DNA from: Polynucleobacter antarcticus
Lineage (GTDB): Bacteria > Pseudomonadota > Gammaproteobacteria > Burkholderiales > Burkholderiaceae
DNA: 64,000 bases
NCBI RefSeq assembly: GCF_013307245.1
Contig: NZ_CP028941.1
Coordinates: 2,090,413-2,154,412 of the forward strand
Direction: 5' to 3'
Under the pieces are notes generated by a model, which was not told the DNA's origin, made no database searches, and saw nothing but the letters and a program-made list of their open reading frames with translations. The stretch's first letter is position 1. Each line of letters starts with the position of its first letter. Shown one piece after another: positions 1-10,812 of this stretch. Both the position numbers and the translations under genes were made by a program.

Positions 1-541
1 ACTCTTGCTCAACCGCTTGCACTGCTGATTGATTACCGATCTCCGTTGCCGTGCCTGATTTTTCCATCCGATCAAGTGCAATGAGTACTGCTGCTGGCTC
101 TGCTCCTGCAGCCCGAATCAAAGCAACTGACTCTCGCACTGAAGTCCCAGCAGAAATCACATCGTCAATGATGACGACTCTGCCTTTGACTGGGGCGCCC
201 ACCAAAGAACCGCCCTCACCATGATCCTTGGCTTCTTTACGGTTGTATGCGTATGGCACGCTCCGACCGCTATCGGCCAAAGCAATCACTGTTGCCGCCG
301 CCAAAGCAATCCCTTTATAGGCCGGTCCGTAGAGCATGTCATATTGAATATTGGATTCTTGTAAGGCTTTAGCGTAGTAACGCCCCAAGGCACTTAAACG
401 AACGCCATCATTAAATTGGCCTGCATTAAAAAAATAAGGGGAAAGTCGCCCCGCTTTGGTTTTAAACTCCCCAAACGACAAAACATTTGCCTCTAAGGCA
501 AAACGAATAAAGTTATCTTGATTAGAATTTTTTGAGCTCAT
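1..541 (-). CDS. pyrE: Orotate phosphoribosyltransferase, 3' end outside window
   Basis: PyrE converts orotate and PRPP to orotidine monophosphate in pyrimidine synthesis, in the cytoplasm. I translated the reverse strand from the ATG at 541. It gives an open frame of 180 codons running off the left edge. The PRPP-binding signature [13 protein letters not shown] lies near residues 125-137, and [19 protein letters not shown] near the N-terminus is typical of the family. Bacterial PyrE is about 210-220 residues, so roughly the last 35 are missing. The start is only 8 bp from the divergent xth start. The identification is firm. Confidence 0.93.
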   Translation of the reverse strand, partial: MSSKNSNQDNFIRFALEANVLSFGEFKTKAGRLSPYFFNAGQFNDGVRLSALGRYYAKALQESNIQYDMLYGPAYKGIALAAATVIALADSGRSVPYAYNRKEAKDHGEGGSLVGAPVKGRVVIIDDVISAGTSVRESVALIRAAGAEPAAVLIALDRMEKSGTATEIGNQSAVQAVEQE

Positions 542-549
542 AGGCCTAT

Positions 550-1332
550 ATGTTACGCATCATTTCTGCCAACCTCAACGGTATCCGCTCTGCGGTCAAA
601 AAAGGGTTTTTACCTTGGGTCATTCAGCAGCAGGCTGATTTCGTATGTATGCAGGAGTTAAAAGCCCAACGAGACGATCTGGAGGAGGCCATCCTCAATC
701 CTAATGGCCTGCATGGCTTCTTCCACCATGCGGAGAAAAAAGGCTATAGCGGCTGTGGAATCTATACTCCCCATAAACCCGACGACGTTCTGTATGGCTA
801 TGGCAATACAGAGTTTGATGCCGAAGGTCGTTACGTTGAAGCCCGCTTTAAGCAGTTATCAGTGATTTCTGTTTATATGCCCTCTGGGTCTAGCTCCCCT
901 GAACGACAAGAAGCGAAATATCGCTACCTAGACTCTTTTCTGCCCCACCTCATTGCGCTGAAAAAATCAGGGCGAGAAATCGTACTTTGTGGAGATGTCA
1001 ATATCGCCCACCAAGAAATCGATCTGAAGAACTGGAAAGGCAATCTTAAGAATTCGGGATTTTTACCTGAGGAACGGGCCTGGCTTACTAATTTATTTTC
1101 TCAAGTGGGTTATGTCGATGTTTACCGAAAACTGGAACCCGCAGCGAGTGATGCTTGCTATACCTGGTGGAGTAATCGGGGGCAAGCCTATACGAAAAAT
1201 GTAGGGTGGCGGATTGACTATCAGATCACCACTCCAGGCATTGCTGCTAGTGCAAAAAGTACAGCTGTCTTTAAAGATGAGCGCTTCTCAGATCATGCAC
1301 CACTGACGGTAGATTATGACTGGTCTCTCTAG
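550..1332 (+). CDS. xth: Exodeoxyribonuclease III (AP endonuclease family)
   Basis: This DNA-repair enzyme of the ExoIII/AP-endonuclease family cuts at abasic sites and degrades 3' ends. It has 260 residues, the usual length. The N-terminal NLNGIRSA, the metal ligand in MQELKAQ (Glu36), the CGDVNIAH block near residue 146 and the C-terminal FSDHAPL (catalytic Asp-His) are all present. The ATG at 550 has an AGG 5 nt upstream. The gene is transcribed away from pyrE with 8 bp between the two start codons. Its 3' end overlaps the convergent ampG by 4 bp. Confidence 0.93.
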   Translation: MLRIISANLNGIRSAVKKGFLPWVIQQQADFVCMQELKAQRDDLEEAILNPNGLHGFFHHAEKKGYSGCGIYTPHKPDDVLYGYGNTEFDAEGRYVEARFKQLSVISVYMPSGSSSPERQEAKYRYLDSFLPHLIALKKSGREIVLCGDVNIAHQEIDLKNWKGNLKNSGFLPEERAWLTNLFSQVGYVDVYRKLEPAASDACYTWWSNRGQAYTKNVGWRIDYQITTPGIAASAKSTAVFKDERFSDHAPLTVDYDWSL

Positions 1333-2666
1333 TCCGTCATGAGTGGCGCATCATGCTTCTTTAACTCAACCACTTTAAAGTGCATCGCGCACCAAATCAG
1401 AATTAACACGGGTGCGCCAATAATGGCCGTCCCGATGAAAAAAGTAGGATAACCGAAGCTATCTACAAATACACCTGAAAAGCCAGCCAGCCACTTAGGT
1501 AGTAACAACATCATGGAGCTAAACAAAGCATACTGCGTAGCCGAGTACTGAATATTCGTTAATGATGATAAGAATGCAATAAATGCCGCAGTAGCAATAC
1601 CCGAGCTGAGATTGTCTGCAGAAATCACCCAAACTAAACCATTGAGGTTATGGCCTTGGGTTGCTAGCCAAGCAAACAGAATATTACTTATGGCAGATAG
1701 GGCGGCCCCTAAGAATAAAATTCGCATGACGCCAAACCGTAAAGTGAAAACGCCGCCAATAAAAGCGCCCACTAGCGTCATGATGACGCCAAACACTTTA
1801 CTAACAGCTGCTACCTCATCTTTGGTATAGCCCATATCGACATAAAAGGGATTGGCCATGATGCCCATCACCACATCACTAATCCGATATATAGCAATTA
1901 AAGCTAAAATTAAAAATGCATGCCAACGATAGCGTTTAATAAAATCCGCAAAAGGTTCAATCAAAGTTTGATGAAGCCACGCTTTGGCATTCCGTGCTTT
2001 AGCTAACTCAAGCCTAATAGGCTCTTTGCTAAATAAGGTTGTCACTACGCCTACTCCAATAGAAGCAGCCATACAGAGATAAGCGAATTGCCAAGCACTC
2101 GCATCATAAGTACCAGCGCTTGTTTCGACCCGCGCAGCCAGCCATAAAACACCGGCGCCCGCCCATATCAAAGCGAGTCGATAACCCGTTTGATAGGTTG
2201 CCGCTAAAGCTGCTTGGTGATCACTGTCAGCAGATTCAATCCGAAAAGCATCTAGGGCAATATCTTGTGTAGCGGAACCAAAAGCTACTAACAATGCACA
2301 CCAAACAATCGGTGTGAGCTGTGCCTTAGGATCAATACTCGCCATCCCGATCAACCCTATTACGATTAAAGCCTGTGCAAATAACAACCAACTCCGTCTA
2401 CGACCAAAAAGCTTGGTTAGCAGAGGAATAGGTAAGCGATCTACTAAGGGGGCCCACATCCACTTGAAGGCATAAATTAATCCTACCCAAGTGAGGTAGC
2501 CAATCGTGCTGCGATCAATGCCCGCCTCTCTTAACCAAAAACTGAGAGTTCCCAAAATCAGTAGTAGGGGTAGGCCTGCAGAAAAACCTAAGAAGAGCAT
2601 TCTCAGACAAGGCCACTCGAGATATACCCGAAAATCTTTTAGCCAGGACTGCGCACTATTAAGCAC
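1329..2666 (-). CDS. ampG: AmpG-type muropeptide permease (MFS)
   Basis: This is a 445-residue inner-membrane protein with about 12 hydrophobic segments. The N-terminal FLGFSAGLPLLLILGTLSFW followed by WLREAG matches the AmpG branch of the major facilitator superfamily, which imports anhydro-muropeptides for cell-wall recycling. The GTG start at 2666 lies just inside the end of metW (8-nt overlap), so it is probably co-translated with the met genes. The substrate is inferred from family likeness only; a general MFS transporter remains possible. Confidence 0.75.
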   Translation of the reverse strand: MLNSAQSWLKDFRVYLEWPCLRMLFLGFSAGLPLLLILGTLSFWLREAGIDRSTIGYLTWVGLIYAFKWMWAPLVDRLPIPLLTKLFGRRRSWLLFAQALIVIGLIGMASIDPKAQLTPIVWCALLVAFGSATQDIALDAFRIESADSDHQAALAATYQTGYRLALIWAGAGVLWLAARVETSAGTYDASAWQFAYLCMAASIGVGVVTTLFSKEPIRLELAKARNAKAWLHQTLIEPFADFIKRYRWHAFLILALIAIYRISDVVMGIMANPFYVDMGYTKDEVAAVSKVFGVIMTLVGAFIGGVFTLRFGVMRILFLGAALSAISNILFAWLATQGHNLNGLVWVISADNLSSGIATAAFIAFLSSLTNIQYSATQYALFSSMMLLLPKWLAGFSGVFVDSFGYPTFFIGTAIIGAPVLILIWCAMHFKVVELKKHDAPLMTD

Positions 2667-3237
2667 GGCGAACGCGGAATAACGCTAAGCTTCCGAACAA
2701 ATTAGGCATCAAAGTCACTATGCGACCGTCATGCAAAATGCATTGATCCAAAATCTTCAAGCCTAAGCTGGAAGCTAATTTTTCAAAGTCAGCTACCGTA
2801 AGTACGCGCACGTTAGGGGTGTTGTACCACTGGTAGGGCAGGCTCTTAGATACAGGCATATGGCCAAAGCCAACAGCAAGACGATGCGACCAATGCCCAA
2901 AATTTGGGAAGGACACAATCGACTCTTTGCCAACACGCACTACCTCACGCAAAATCTTCTCGGTTTCATGAATGGTTTGAAGTGTCTGCGATAACACGAC
3001 TGTATCAAAACTATCATTCTCAAAGAGCGCTAAGCCACCCTCCAAATCTTGCTGAATCACATTCAAGCTTTTTTTCACACAAGATAGTACGCGGGCATCA
3101 TCAATCTCTACGCCGTAAGCATGTACTAGTTTTTGTTTCTTTAAATACTCCAGAAAGCTGCCGTCGCCACACCCCAGATCGAGTACTGAGCTATCAGCGT
3201 TAATCCATTGCGCAATGGCGGCAAAGTCAGCGCGCAT
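2659..3237 (-). CDS. metW: Methionine biosynthesis protein MetW
   Basis: MetW is a small class I methyltransferase-fold protein that accompanies MetX in homoserine acylation. The SAM-type glycine loop VLDLGCGDGSFLEYL is near residues 18-32. An upstream in-frame TTG exists, but I place the start at the ATG at 3237, which overlaps the metX stop as TGATG. That arrangement implies translational coupling. The protein has 192 residues, the usual size. It lies between metX and ampG in the same series. Confidence 0.9.
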   Translation of the reverse strand: MRADFAAIAQWINADSSVLDLGCGDGSFLEYLKKQKLVHAYGVEIDDARVLSCVKKSLNVIQQDLEGGLALFENDSFDTVVLSQTLQTIHETEKILREVVRVGKESIVSFPNFGHWSHRLAVGFGHMPVSKSLPYQWYNTPNVRVLTVADFEKLASSLGLKILDQCILHDGRIVTLMPNLFGSLALFRVRRA

Positions 3238-4382
3238 CAAGATCTAACTCCTTGTTCTAGCATTTGCTCAAAATAGGCTCGAATCAGATTGTGATAACGC
3301 GGATCATCCAATAGGAAAGCGTCATGACCATGGGGTGCATCGATTTCTGCATAACTTACTTCACTCTTGTTGCTGAGTAAAGATTGAACGATTTCACGAC
3401 TACGATTGGGAGGAAAGCGCCAGTCGGTAGAAAAACTTACCACCAAAAACTTCGCCTGCACCTCAGCCAAAGTACGATTCAAGCTACCACCATACCTCCT
3501 GGAGGGGTCAAAGTAATCTAATGCTCTCGTAATCAGCAGATAGGTATTGGCATCAAAGTACTTGGAAAACTTATCGCCTTGATGGCGCAAGTAACTCTCT
3601 ACCTCAAACTCCACACCAAAACTAAAGCGGTAGTCGTGCGACTCGCCATCAGGGCGTTGTAGCTCGCGCCCAAATTTTTCTGCCATATCGTCGTCTGACA
3701 AATACGTAATGTGTCCCACCATCCTTGCCAATTTCAGGCCGCTTTTTGGAACCACACCATGCTCATAGTAATTACCGCCATGAAAATCAGGATCAGACAA
3801 AATAGCATTACGAGCAACCTCATTAAATGCAATATTCTGAGCACTTAGTGTTGGGGTGGAAGCAATCACTATGCAGTGTGCTAAACGCTTTGGAAATTGA
3901 ATAGACCAAGCCATAGCTTGCATGCCACCTAAGCTGCCTCCCATCACCGCAGCAAAACAACGAATGCCCAATTTATCGGCCAAACGGGCTTGGGTATTCA
4001 CCCAATCCTCGACGGTAATCACTGGAAAATCGGCGCCGTAAGGTTTGCCGCTTACAGGATTAATACTCATTGGACCAGTTGATCCAAAACAAGAGCCTAA
4101 GTTATTGACCCCAATCACAAAAAAATGATCTGTATCAACTGGTTTACCGGGGCCAATCATGTTGTCCCACCAGCCAATATCACTCGCATCATCGGGGTTA
4201 GGGCCAGCTACATGATGCGACGCATTTAAGGCATGGCATACCAATACTGCATTACTTTTAGCAGCATTGAGCTTGCCGTAAGTTTCGATCACTAAATCAT
4301 AGTTGGCCAATATGGCGCCATTTTGCAAAGGCAAGGGCTCGGCAAAGTGGATTGTATTTCTAGAGAGGTGTAGCTCGCTCAT
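3237..4382 (-). CDS. metX: Homoserine O-acyltransferase MetX
   Basis: MetX acylates homoserine in the first committed step of methionine synthesis. It has 381 residues and an alpha/beta-hydrolase fold. The nucleophile is Ser150 in GGSLGG, with catalytic Asp320 (STDWRFPP) and His353 (APHGHDAF). Whether acetyl- or succinyl-CoA is used cannot be told by eye; MetX proteins next to MetW often use succinyl-CoA. The ATG overlaps the slmA stop (ATGA), and the stop overlaps metW. Confidence 0.92.
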   Translation of the reverse strand: MSELHLSRNTIHFAEPLPLQNGAILANYDLVIETYGKLNAAKSNAVLVCHALNASHHVAGPNPDDASDIGWWDNMIGPGKPVDTDHFFVIGVNNLGSCFGSTGPMSINPVSGKPYGADFPVITVEDWVNTQARLADKLGIRCFAAVMGGSLGGMQAMAWSIQFPKRLAHCIVIASTPTLSAQNIAFNEVARNAILSDPDFHGGNYYEHGVVPKSGLKLARMVGHITYLSDDDMAEKFGRELQRPDGESHDYRFSFGVEFEVESYLRHQGDKFSKYFDANTYLLITRALDYFDPSRRYGGSLNRTLAEVQAKFLVVSFSTDWRFPPNRSREIVQSLLSNKSEVSYAEIDAPHGHDAFLLDDPRYHNLIRAYFEQMLEQGVRS

Positions 4383-5035
4383 TCGGATAGAAGAATGCGT
4401 AGGCTTGCATCAGATGCATCCGTTGGCAGTTTTTTAAAGCCGCTACGAGCAAATCGATGCCAACGCCCTAAAACGTAACTCATAAGAATTGCTGCCCGAA
4501 CACTAATATCATCTTGACTAAGGTTTGCTAAAGCGCCACCTTGCGTTTGACCAATCCGTAGTGCCTGCTTTAAGGATGCCTCGACACGATCCAGCACTTG
4601 GGTAATCCGCTCTTGCAAACGATCATCTTCTTGGAATAAAGCATCGCCTAGGAGCACTCGGGTCATGCCAGGATTTTTTTCGGCAAAAAATAGCAACATT
4701 TGCAAAATCCCTCTGGCTTGTGCAAGGCCTGACTCTTCTTTTTGGTTGATCTGATTAATTAAACCAAAAATTGTTTGCTCGATAAAAGCAATGAGTCCCT
4801 CAAACATCTGTGCCTTACTGGCGAAATGGCGATAGAGCGCTGCTTCCGAAACTTGAATTTTTGCTGCCAAAGCAGCAGTCGTTACACGCTCACCCTTAGG
4901 GTTTTGCAACATCTCAGCCAAGACTTGCAAAATTTGTAAGCGGCGCTCTCCTGGGCGAGGACGCTTACGAGTCTTACCCTCTTCGGAAGTCGAAGCTTCA
5001 ATCGGCGATGAAGTAGGATCTAAAGAATCACGCAT
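4379..5035 (-). CDS. slmA: Nucleoid occlusion factor SlmA (TetR family)
   Basis: SlmA binds specific chromosomal sites and blocks FtsZ assembly over the nucleoid. The 218-residue protein has a charged N-terminal tail, then a TetR-type helix-turn-helix around residues 50-80 ([20 protein letters not shown]) and a helical ligand/dimer domain. [18 protein letters not shown] is characteristic of SlmA. It lies 21 bp after argB and overlaps metX by 4 nt, so a cell-division regulator sits inside an amino-acid biosynthesis series. Confidence 0.88.
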   Translation of the reverse strand: MRDSLDPTSSPIEASTSEEGKTRKRPRPGERRLQILQVLAEMLQNPKGERVTTAALAAKIQVSEAALYRHFASKAQMFEGLIAFIEQTIFGLINQINQKEESGLAQARGILQMLLFFAEKNPGMTRVLLGDALFQEDDRLQERITQVLDRVEASLKQALRIGQTQGGALANLSQDDISVRAAILMSYVLGRWHRFARSGFKKLPTDASDASLRILLSE

Positions 5036-5056
5036 GTCATCTCTCTTATGGCACTC

Positions 5057-5959
5057 TTAACGCGAGCGAATCATGGTTCCGAATGCTTGCTCAGTCAGAA
5101 TCTCAAGTAACAAGGAATGTTCTATTCTGCCATCAATAATATGAACTGAATTCACGCCACTCTTTGCCGCGTCTAAAGCTGAAGAAATCTTTGGCAACAT
5201 CCCACCAGAAATAGTCCCATCAGCAAACAAGCCCTCAATCTCACGGGCCGTGAGGTCTGTTAGAAGCTTGCCATTTTTATCCATCACACCAGGAATATTG
5301 GTCATCATCACCAATTTTTCTGCGTGCAAAATTTCCGCCATTTTGCCGGCGACTAAATCCGCATTGATGTTGTAGGCCTGGCCTTCTTCACTAAATCCAA
5401 TCGGTGAAATTACCGGAATAAATGCGTCATCTTGCAAGGCTTTCACTACTGCAGGATTAATGGCTTGGATCTCACCCACAAAGCCAAGATCAATCGTTTT
5501 ACCAGCCTGCTTTTCATCAGCTACAAACATTTTCTTAGCCCGAATTAAGCCGCCATCTTTGCCCGTCAAGCCGACTGCCTGGCCGCCAAAGTGATTAATC
5601 AGCATCACAATATCTTGCTGCACTTCGCCACCGAGAACCCATTCCACGACTTCCATGGTTTCTTCATCCGTAACACGCATACCTTGAATAAAGGTGCCGG
5701 TCTTACCAATTTTTTTCAGCGCTTCGTCAATTTGAGGTCCACCGCCATGTACTACCACGGGATTCATACCCACTAATTTGAGCAAAATCACATCACGCGC
5801 AAAACTTTCTTTGAGGCGATCTTCCACCATAGCGTTTCCGCCGTACTTAATCACAATCGTTTTGCCGTGATAAGCCCGAATGTAAGGCAAAGCCTCGGCG
5901 AGTATCTCCGCCTTTAATAAAGGAGGGATATCACTAATGGAGGGTGCTTGACTAGTCAT
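5057..5959 (-). CDS. argB: Acetylglutamate kinase
   Basis: ArgB phosphorylates N-acetylglutamate, the second step of arginine synthesis. The phosphate-binding glycine motifs IKYGGNAM (near residue 40) and VVHGGGPQI (near 75) are present, as is [13 protein letters not shown] near the C-terminal half. The length of about 300 residues is normal. A TTG at 5962 is also in frame, but the ATG at 5959 sits in a TGATG overlap with the dksA stop and is preferred. Confidence 0.93.
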   Translation of the reverse strand: MTSQAPSISDIPPLLKAEILAEALPYIRAYHGKTIVIKYGGNAMVEDRLKESFARDVILLKLVGMNPVVVHGGGPQIDEALKKIGKTGTFIQGMRVTDEETMEVVEWVLGGEVQQDIVMLINHFGGQAVGLTGKDGGLIRAKKMFVADEKQAGKTIDLGFVGEIQAINPAVVKALQDDAFIPVISPIGFSEEGQAYNINADLVAGKMAEILHAEKLVMMTNIPGVMDKNGKLLTDLTAREIEGLFADGTISGGMLPKISSALDAAKSGVNSVHIIDGRIEHSLLLEILTEQAFGTMIRSR

Positions 5960-6432
5960 CAATCGCCAAATAATTTTTGACGCAGTTCACGACGCTCTTG
6001 AGCCTCAAGAGATAAGTTGGCTGTTGGACGGGCAATCAGGCGGTTTAAGCCGATCGGTTCGCCAGTCTCTTCGCACCAACCATAGTCTGCAGTCTCAATC
6101 CGGGCCAATGCCTGCTCTACCTTTTTGAGTAATTTGCGCTCACGATCACGCGTACGCAATTCCAGTGCATGCTCTTCTTCGATCGTTGCACGATCTGCTG
6201 GATCAGGTACCAAAATATTTTCACGAAGATGCTCTGTAGTTTCAAAAGCATTTTTCAAGATGTCATTTTTTAAGGTCAGCAACTTCTGACGGAAGAAATC
6301 AAGTTGACCCGCATTCATGTAGTCCTTTTCAGGCATCTTGAGCAATTCAAGCTCTGTTAAAGGCGCACCTTTGACAGCTTTACTAGAAGCTTTTGCCGCA
6401 GCCGTCGATTTTGTGGGTGTTTTTACCGTCAT
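5959..6432 (-). CDS. dksA: RNA polymerase-binding factor DksA, low-cysteine form
   Basis: DksA enters the RNA polymerase secondary channel and works with ppGpp in stringent control. The 157-residue protein has an Ala/Lys-rich leader, the coiled-coil region with [17 protein letters not shown] at the tip, and the C-terminal globular part [16 protein letters not shown]. Of the four zinc cysteines in enterobacterial DksA only the first remains; the others are Thr, Ser and Ala (CEET and LSLEA). This matches known cysteine-poor DksA proteins that are not zinc dependent. GGAAAG precedes the ATG at 6432. Confidence 0.92.
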   Translation of the reverse strand: MTVKTPTKSTAAAKASSKAVKGAPLTELELLKMPEKDYMNAGQLDFFRQKLLTLKNDILKNAFETTEHLRENILVPDPADRATIEEEHALELRTRDRERKLLKKVEQALARIETADYGWCEETGEPIGLNRLIARPTANLSLEAQERRELRQKLFGD

Positions 6433-6544
6433 TTCGTTCTTTCCTGATTTTGAAGCATTATTGCCCCATTCTGCCTAAGTTTTACAGCCCTTTTATTCAT
6501 ACTGATCAATATCGACCGTGGCGGCGGATTGTACTTGAATTTTA

Positions 6545-7585
6545 TCAAGCCAAACAGCCCTCTAGGCCAGCCAGCAGGGTGTCCTTAGGTAAATCGATGC
6601 CGATAAAGACCATGCGGGTTTGCTTAGTTTCCGTACCCCATAAACCCGCCATATCGCTCCCCATCATCTGATGAACCCCCTGAAACACCACTTTTTGCTT
6701 ACTGCCCTTCACATATAGCACCCCTTTGTAGCGCAACATCTTCTCGCCAAAGACCTCCAAAATGCCCCCCAGGAAGTCTTCTAATTTTTTATGGTCAAAG
6801 GGTTTATCACTACGAAAAACAAAGGATTGGATACGGTCTGTATGACCAGCATGGCCATGGTGATCGTGACTATGATCGTGATGGTCGTGACTATGATCAT
6901 GGCCGCAATCCGTATGGTCGTGATCCTCTTGGGCTAAAAAATGGGGGTCGATTTCTAGCTTGGCATTTAAATTAAAGCCCTTCAGATCCAAAACAGCATC
7001 TAGCGGAACAATACCCTTAGAGATGCCCTGAATCGGTGCGCGTGGATTCATATGCATCAAGCGATTGCGCAAGGCCTCAACCTCTGCAGGCGTAACTAAA
7101 TCCGTCTTCGTAATAAATATTTGATCGGCAAAACCCACCTGACGCTGTGCCTCCTCGTGCTCGGTTAACTGGTGTTGCCCATGTTTTGCATCTACTAAAG
7201 TGACGACTGCGTCCAATACATAGTGGTCTGCAACGTCATCATCCATAAAAAAAGTTTGGGCTACGGGACCTGGATTTGCAATACCCGTTGTTTCAATCAC
7301 GACACGCTCAAAGCTAATCTTTTTGTCTTTGCGCTGCTCCCAAAGGGTATTAAGGGCCTCTACAAGGTCACCACGAATCGTGCAACAAATACAACCATTA
7401 CTCATTTGCACAATGTTCTCTTGATTGTCTTGTACCAAAATATCGTTATCGATATTTTCTTCCCCGAACTCATTCTCAATCACGGCAATTTTTTTACCAT
7501 GTTGCTCAGTCAAGATATGTTTGAGCAAAGTCGTTTTGCCGCTACCCAAAAAGCCTGTCAGAATTGTTACCGGAATTAATGCCAT
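6545..7585 (-). CDS. CobW/COG0523-family GTPase, probable metal chaperone
   Basis: This is a G3E GTPase of the CobW family. It shows Walker [12 protein letters not shown], the metal-binding CxCC in NGCICC, the nucleotide-specificity motif TKTDLV, and a C-terminal CobW domain. A His/Asp-rich loop lies around residues 222-248 (13 or more histidines), as in zinc-handling members. I place the start at ATG 7585, giving [11 protein letters not shown]; an upstream TTG at 7600 is less likely. The substrate metal is not determined by the sequence. The gene stands alone between dksA and xerC. Confidence 0.85.
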   Translation of the reverse strand: MALIPVTILTGFLGSGKTTLLKHILTEQHGKKIAVIENEFGEENIDNDILVQDNQENIVQMSNGCICCTIRGDLVEALNTLWEQRKDKKISFERVVIETTGIANPGPVAQTFFMDDDVADHYVLDAVVTLVDAKHGQHQLTEHEEAQRQVGFADQIFITKTDLVTPAEVEALRNRLMHMNPRAPIQGISKGIVPLDAVLDLKGFNLNAKLEIDPHFLAQEDHDHTDCGHDHSHDHHDHSHDHHGHAGHTDRIQSFVFRSDKPFDHKKLEDFLGGILEVFGEKMLRYKGVLYVKGSKQKVVFQGVHQMMGSDMAGLWGTETKQTRMVFIGIDLPKDTLLAGLEGCLA

Positions 7586-7651
7586 TTTTGATCCAATCAA
7601 AATCTAGAAATACTTTTCCCAAATAGGAAACCTAATATATTACCTAGTTCT

Positions 7652-8653
7652 TCAGGCTTTACCAGCCTTTGCACGAGGATGGGCTTTATCGTAAGCTTGT
7701 GCCAGGTGCTGAAAATCTAAAGAGGTATAAATCTGAGTGCTGGCAATACTGGCATGCCCCAGCATTTCTTGTACTGCCCGCAAATCTTGCGAAGATTGCA
7801 GTACATGGCTAGCAAAACTGTGTCGCATCATGTGAGGATGGACATGGGTTGGCAGTCCTGCCCGCATAGCTAAAGTACGCAAACGTGCCTGTACCGTCCG
7901 AGGTGATAAACGTGCGCCTGTTGCTGAAACAAATAAGGCAGCTGAATCGCGTGCTTTTTCAAGCAACTCACGCACCTCGCGCCAGGCTTTTAAAGATTGC
8001 ATTGCTGGGACGCCCACAGGGACTGAGCGGCGTTTGCCACCTTTACCCAAAACTGTAACTTCTGCTGCATCCCAATCTAGCCAGCCAGCAGATTCATGTT
8101 GGCGACCTTTGCTTTGCAGGACATCGATACCCAGAAGCTCTGATAAACGCAAACCAGAAGAATAGAGTAGGTCGATGATGGCGGCATCACGCACTGTTTC
8201 TAAATCTGCTGTGTCAGCAGCCTCTTTAACTGCTTGATTTACCAAAGCCAGTGCCTGCTCTACAGAGAGGGCCTTAGGTAAAGACTTCAGCCGCTTAGGA
8301 GCTTTAACATCGTCGACTGGATTTGCAACCAGGTTCTGAGTCACTCGTCCCGCCTGAGCAGCGCGGCGCGTATCTTTTTCGGTCAACCAGTCATACCAGC
8401 CACGCCAGGCAGAAAGTGCTCTGGCAATCGTGCGTGAAGATTTATTCTTGGCATGTAAGCGGCCTGCCCAACGGCGCACATGGGCATTACTTACCTTGAG
8501 CAACTCAATCGCATCGTCTGCTGCGAATGTTTGTAGTTCATGAAGATCAGCGCAATAGGCTTTTAGGGTATGCGGTGACAGTTGCCGCAATACGTGGAGC
8601 TCATGCAAATACTCAGCCACGAGCGGATGAAGTTCAGCTGGCAGTTTGCTCAT
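7652..8653 (-). CDS. xerC: Tyrosine recombinase XerC
   Basis: XerC is a site-specific recombinase that resolves chromosome dimers at dif with XerD. The 333-residue protein has a SAM-like core-binding N-terminal domain and a catalytic domain. Visible catalytic residues are Arg169, Lys204, His274, Arg277, His300 and Tyr309. It is assigned XerC rather than XerD because the DUF484 gene that usually precedes xerC overlaps it by 20 nt. There is no sign of a mobile element, so it is the housekeeping copy. Confidence 0.9.
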   Translation of the reverse strand: MSKLPAELHPLVAEYLHELHVLRQLSPHTLKAYCADLHELQTFAADDAIELLKVSNAHVRRWAGRLHAKNKSSRTIARALSAWRGWYDWLTEKDTRRAAQAGRVTQNLVANPVDDVKAPKRLKSLPKALSVEQALALVNQAVKEAADTADLETVRDAAIIDLLYSSGLRLSELLGIDVLQSKGRQHESAGWLDWDAAEVTVLGKGGKRRSVPVGVPAMQSLKAWREVRELLEKARDSAALFVSATGARLSPRTVQARLRTLAMRAGLPTHVHPHMMRHSFASHVLQSSQDLRAVQEMLGHASIASTQIYTSLDFQHLAQAYDKAHPRAKAGKA

Positions 8654-9308
8654 AGGCCTGGATGCGATCCAAAGCTGCAGCGGTTAATTCGGCAATCTGG
8701 CGTAAATAAAAGGCGCCCATATCTGCTGTAAAACGCGTTTCATCTCTACTAGCTAGTAGCAAGACTGCCGGCGCCTGAGAGACCCCTAAGCTTTTACCCA
8801 AGGGCAAGCCAATGGCAACCATGCTTTGCCACTCTGGGTTTATCCTTACTTGCGTTGCCAATAGATCAACGCTAGCTGCAGCAAGCTCTTTGGCAGAGCC
8901 GCACAAAGGCTTATCAACCCAAGGACCAAAGGCAACATTCGGCGCCAGAATTTGTGCAGACTCCACTTCAAATACCTCAGCCAAACCCGTCGTTACAGCC
9001 CCATCTACATCACCTTTATTGTTTGCTCGCATCAGGCGTAGCAACCAAGACACCAAATTTTGCTGCGTCTTATCGTTTCGACTACCAAAATGCAACATCT
9101 CACTAAGGCGACGGTTTAACTCTTGATTTTGTGAGCGCAGCATGGTCATCTGCCGCTCTTGCAAGGAGATTGCACGATCCTCATGGGGATGCTTTAAGCG
9201 AATTTCATTAAACAGGTCTGCATAACGCTCAAAGAAGCCCGGTGTCGCACGCAACCACTCTGCTACTAATTCTTCTTGCTCAGTCTGCTGTGGATCAATT
9301 GCACTCAT
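8634..9308 (-). CDS. DUF484 family protein
   Basis: This 224-residue cytoplasmic protein belongs to the DUF484 family, which is commonly encoded just upstream of xerC. The N-terminal part (WLRATPGFFERYADLF, then DRAISLQERQMTMLRSQN) is predicted helical or coiled coil. The C-terminal half looks like a GAF-type fold. No enzymatic motif is seen and its function is unknown. Its stop lies 20 nt inside xerC. Confidence 0.85.
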   Translation of the reverse strand: MSAIDPQQTEQEELVAEWLRATPGFFERYADLFNEIRLKHPHEDRAISLQERQMTMLRSQNQELNRRLSEMLHFGSRNDKTQQNLVSWLLRLMRANNKGDVDGAVTTGLAEVFEVESAQILAPNVAFGPWVDKPLCGSAKELAAASVDLLATQVRINPEWQSMVAIGLPLGKSLGVSQAPAVLLLASRDETRFTADMGAFYLRQIAELTAAALDRIQAYEQTAS

Positions 9309-9339
9309 ATTTCTCTCTATGGATGATTTTTAGTCTAAA

Positions 9340-10812
9340 TTAGCCGAGTTTTTTACGCAGCAATTCATTGACTTGACCTGGATTGGCTTTGCCTTGTGAC
9401 GCTTTCATAATTTGCCCCACCAAAGCATTAAATGCTTTTTCTTTGCCAGCACGAAACTCCTCCACTGACTTTTGATTCGCCGCTAAGACCTGATCAATAA
9501 TCACTGCAAGCGCCCCACTATCGCTAATTTGCTTCAAACCCTGCGCATCAATCACTTGATCAACAGTGCTGATGGCTTTCTCTGCGAGAGCGTCTTCCCA
9601 CAGGATGGCAAAAATATCTTTAGCAATCTTATTGGAGATCGTACCATCTGCAACCCGTGTCAATAAAGGCGCTAAATGCTCTGCCTTTAAAGGTGCATTT
9701 GCACTGACAATACCGGCACGATTTAAAGAAGAGGCAAACTCTCCCGCAATTAAATTAGCGGCAGCTTTTGCCAATGGTTTGCCGACTAGCACTAGCAATT
9801 GCTCAAAGATTTTTGCTGTATCGCGGTCTTGCGTGAGTAACTGGGCATCATAGGCGCTTAAGCCAAATTCACTTTGCCACTGCGCACGCAGTTGGGCTGG
9901 AAGCGTAGGCATATCACTGCGCACTGCTGCAATCCAAGCATCGTCAATCACGACTGGCAACAAATCAGGGTCCGGAAAATACCGGTAATCATTCGCATCT
10001 TCTTTGCTGCGCATACTGCGTGTCTCCTGTCGATCAGGATCATATAGACGCGTTTCTTGTACTACCGTACCGCCGTCTTCAATCAGCTCAATCTGTCGGC
10101 GCACTTCATATTGGATCGCCTCTTCTAAGAAGCGAAATGAATTTAAGTTCTTAATTTCGCAACGGGTACCAAATGCTGCTTGACCCATAGGGCGAACAGA
10201 CACGTTTGCATCACAGCGGAAAGAACCCTCTTGCATATTGCCATCGCACACACCTAACCACACCACCAGGCTATGCAATGCCTTGGCATAAGCTACCGCT
10301 TCAGCAGCGCTTCGCATGACAGGCTCAGTCACAATTTCTAATAAAGGTGTACCGGCACGATTTAAATCAATGCCACTAGATGCTTCGCCATGGGGGCCTA
10401 AGAAACCTTCTTCGTGAACTGACTTTCCTGCATCCTCTTCCATGTGGGCGCGGGTCAGCTCCACAAACTTGACCTCATCGCCCATCAGAATTTCTACCTG
10501 TCCCCCGATCACCACTGGGAGCTCCATCTGACTGATTTGATAACCCTTAGGTAGGTCAGGATAAAAATAGTTTTTACGCGCAAAAATACTTGCTGATGCA
10601 ATCTTTGCATTGACTGCTAAGCCAAAACGAATAGCGTGTTCTACTGCCTCACGATTAAGAACAGGCAGTACGCCAGGTAGCGCTAAATCTACTGCACAAG
10701 CCTGAGTGTTAGGGGCTGCGCCAAAGCGCGTGCTTGCACCACTAAAAATCTTCGATTGGGTTTGTAATTGCGTGTGGGTCTCTAGACCAATCACTATCTC
10801 CCATTGCATCAT
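9340..10812 (-). CDS. gatB: Asp/Glu-tRNA amidotransferase subunit B
   Basis: GatB is the tRNA-binding and kinase subunit of GatCAB, which amidates Asp-tRNA(Asn) and/or Glu-tRNA(Gln). [10 protein letters not shown] at the N-terminus and the YRYFPDPDL block mark the family, and a YqeY-like tail ends in [11 protein letters not shown]. The frame extends upstream, but the likely start is ATG 10812 (or 10809), placed by GAGGTG directly upstream and by overlap with the gatA stop. The length of about 490 residues is normal. Confidence 0.93.
   Translation of the reverse strand: MMQWEIVIGLETHTQLQTQSKIFSGASTRFGAAPNTQACAVDLALPGVLPVLNREAVEHAIRFGLAVNAKIASASIFARKNYFYPDLPKGYQISQMELPVVIGGQVEILMGDEVKFVELTRAHMEEDAGKSVHEEGFLGPHGEASSGIDLNRAGTPLLEIVTEPVMRSAAEAVAYAKALHSLVVWLGVCDGNMQEGSFRCDANVSVRPMGQAAFGTRCEIKNLNSFRFLEEAIQYEVRRQIELIEDGGTVVQETRLYDPDRQETRSMRSKEDANDYRYFPDPDLLPVVIDDAWIAAVRSDMPTLPAQLRAQWQSEFGLSAYDAQLLTQDRDTAKIFEQLLVLVGKPLAKAAANLIAGEFASSLNRAGIVSANAPLKAEHLAPLLTRVADGTISNKIAKDIFAILWEDALAEKAISTVDQVIDAQGLKQISDSGALAVIIDQVLAANQKSVEEFRAGKEKAFNALVGQIMKASQGKANPGQVNELLRKKLG

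Noticed and set aside
6840..6910. Repeated GATCGTGACTATGATCGTGA-type sequence as a DNA repeat
   Set aside because: It is simply the coding sequence for the His/Asp-rich loop of the CobW-family protein.
7652..8653. XerC as the integrase of a mobile element
   Set aside because: It overlaps DUF484 in the housekeeping arrangement and has no attachment repeats nearby.
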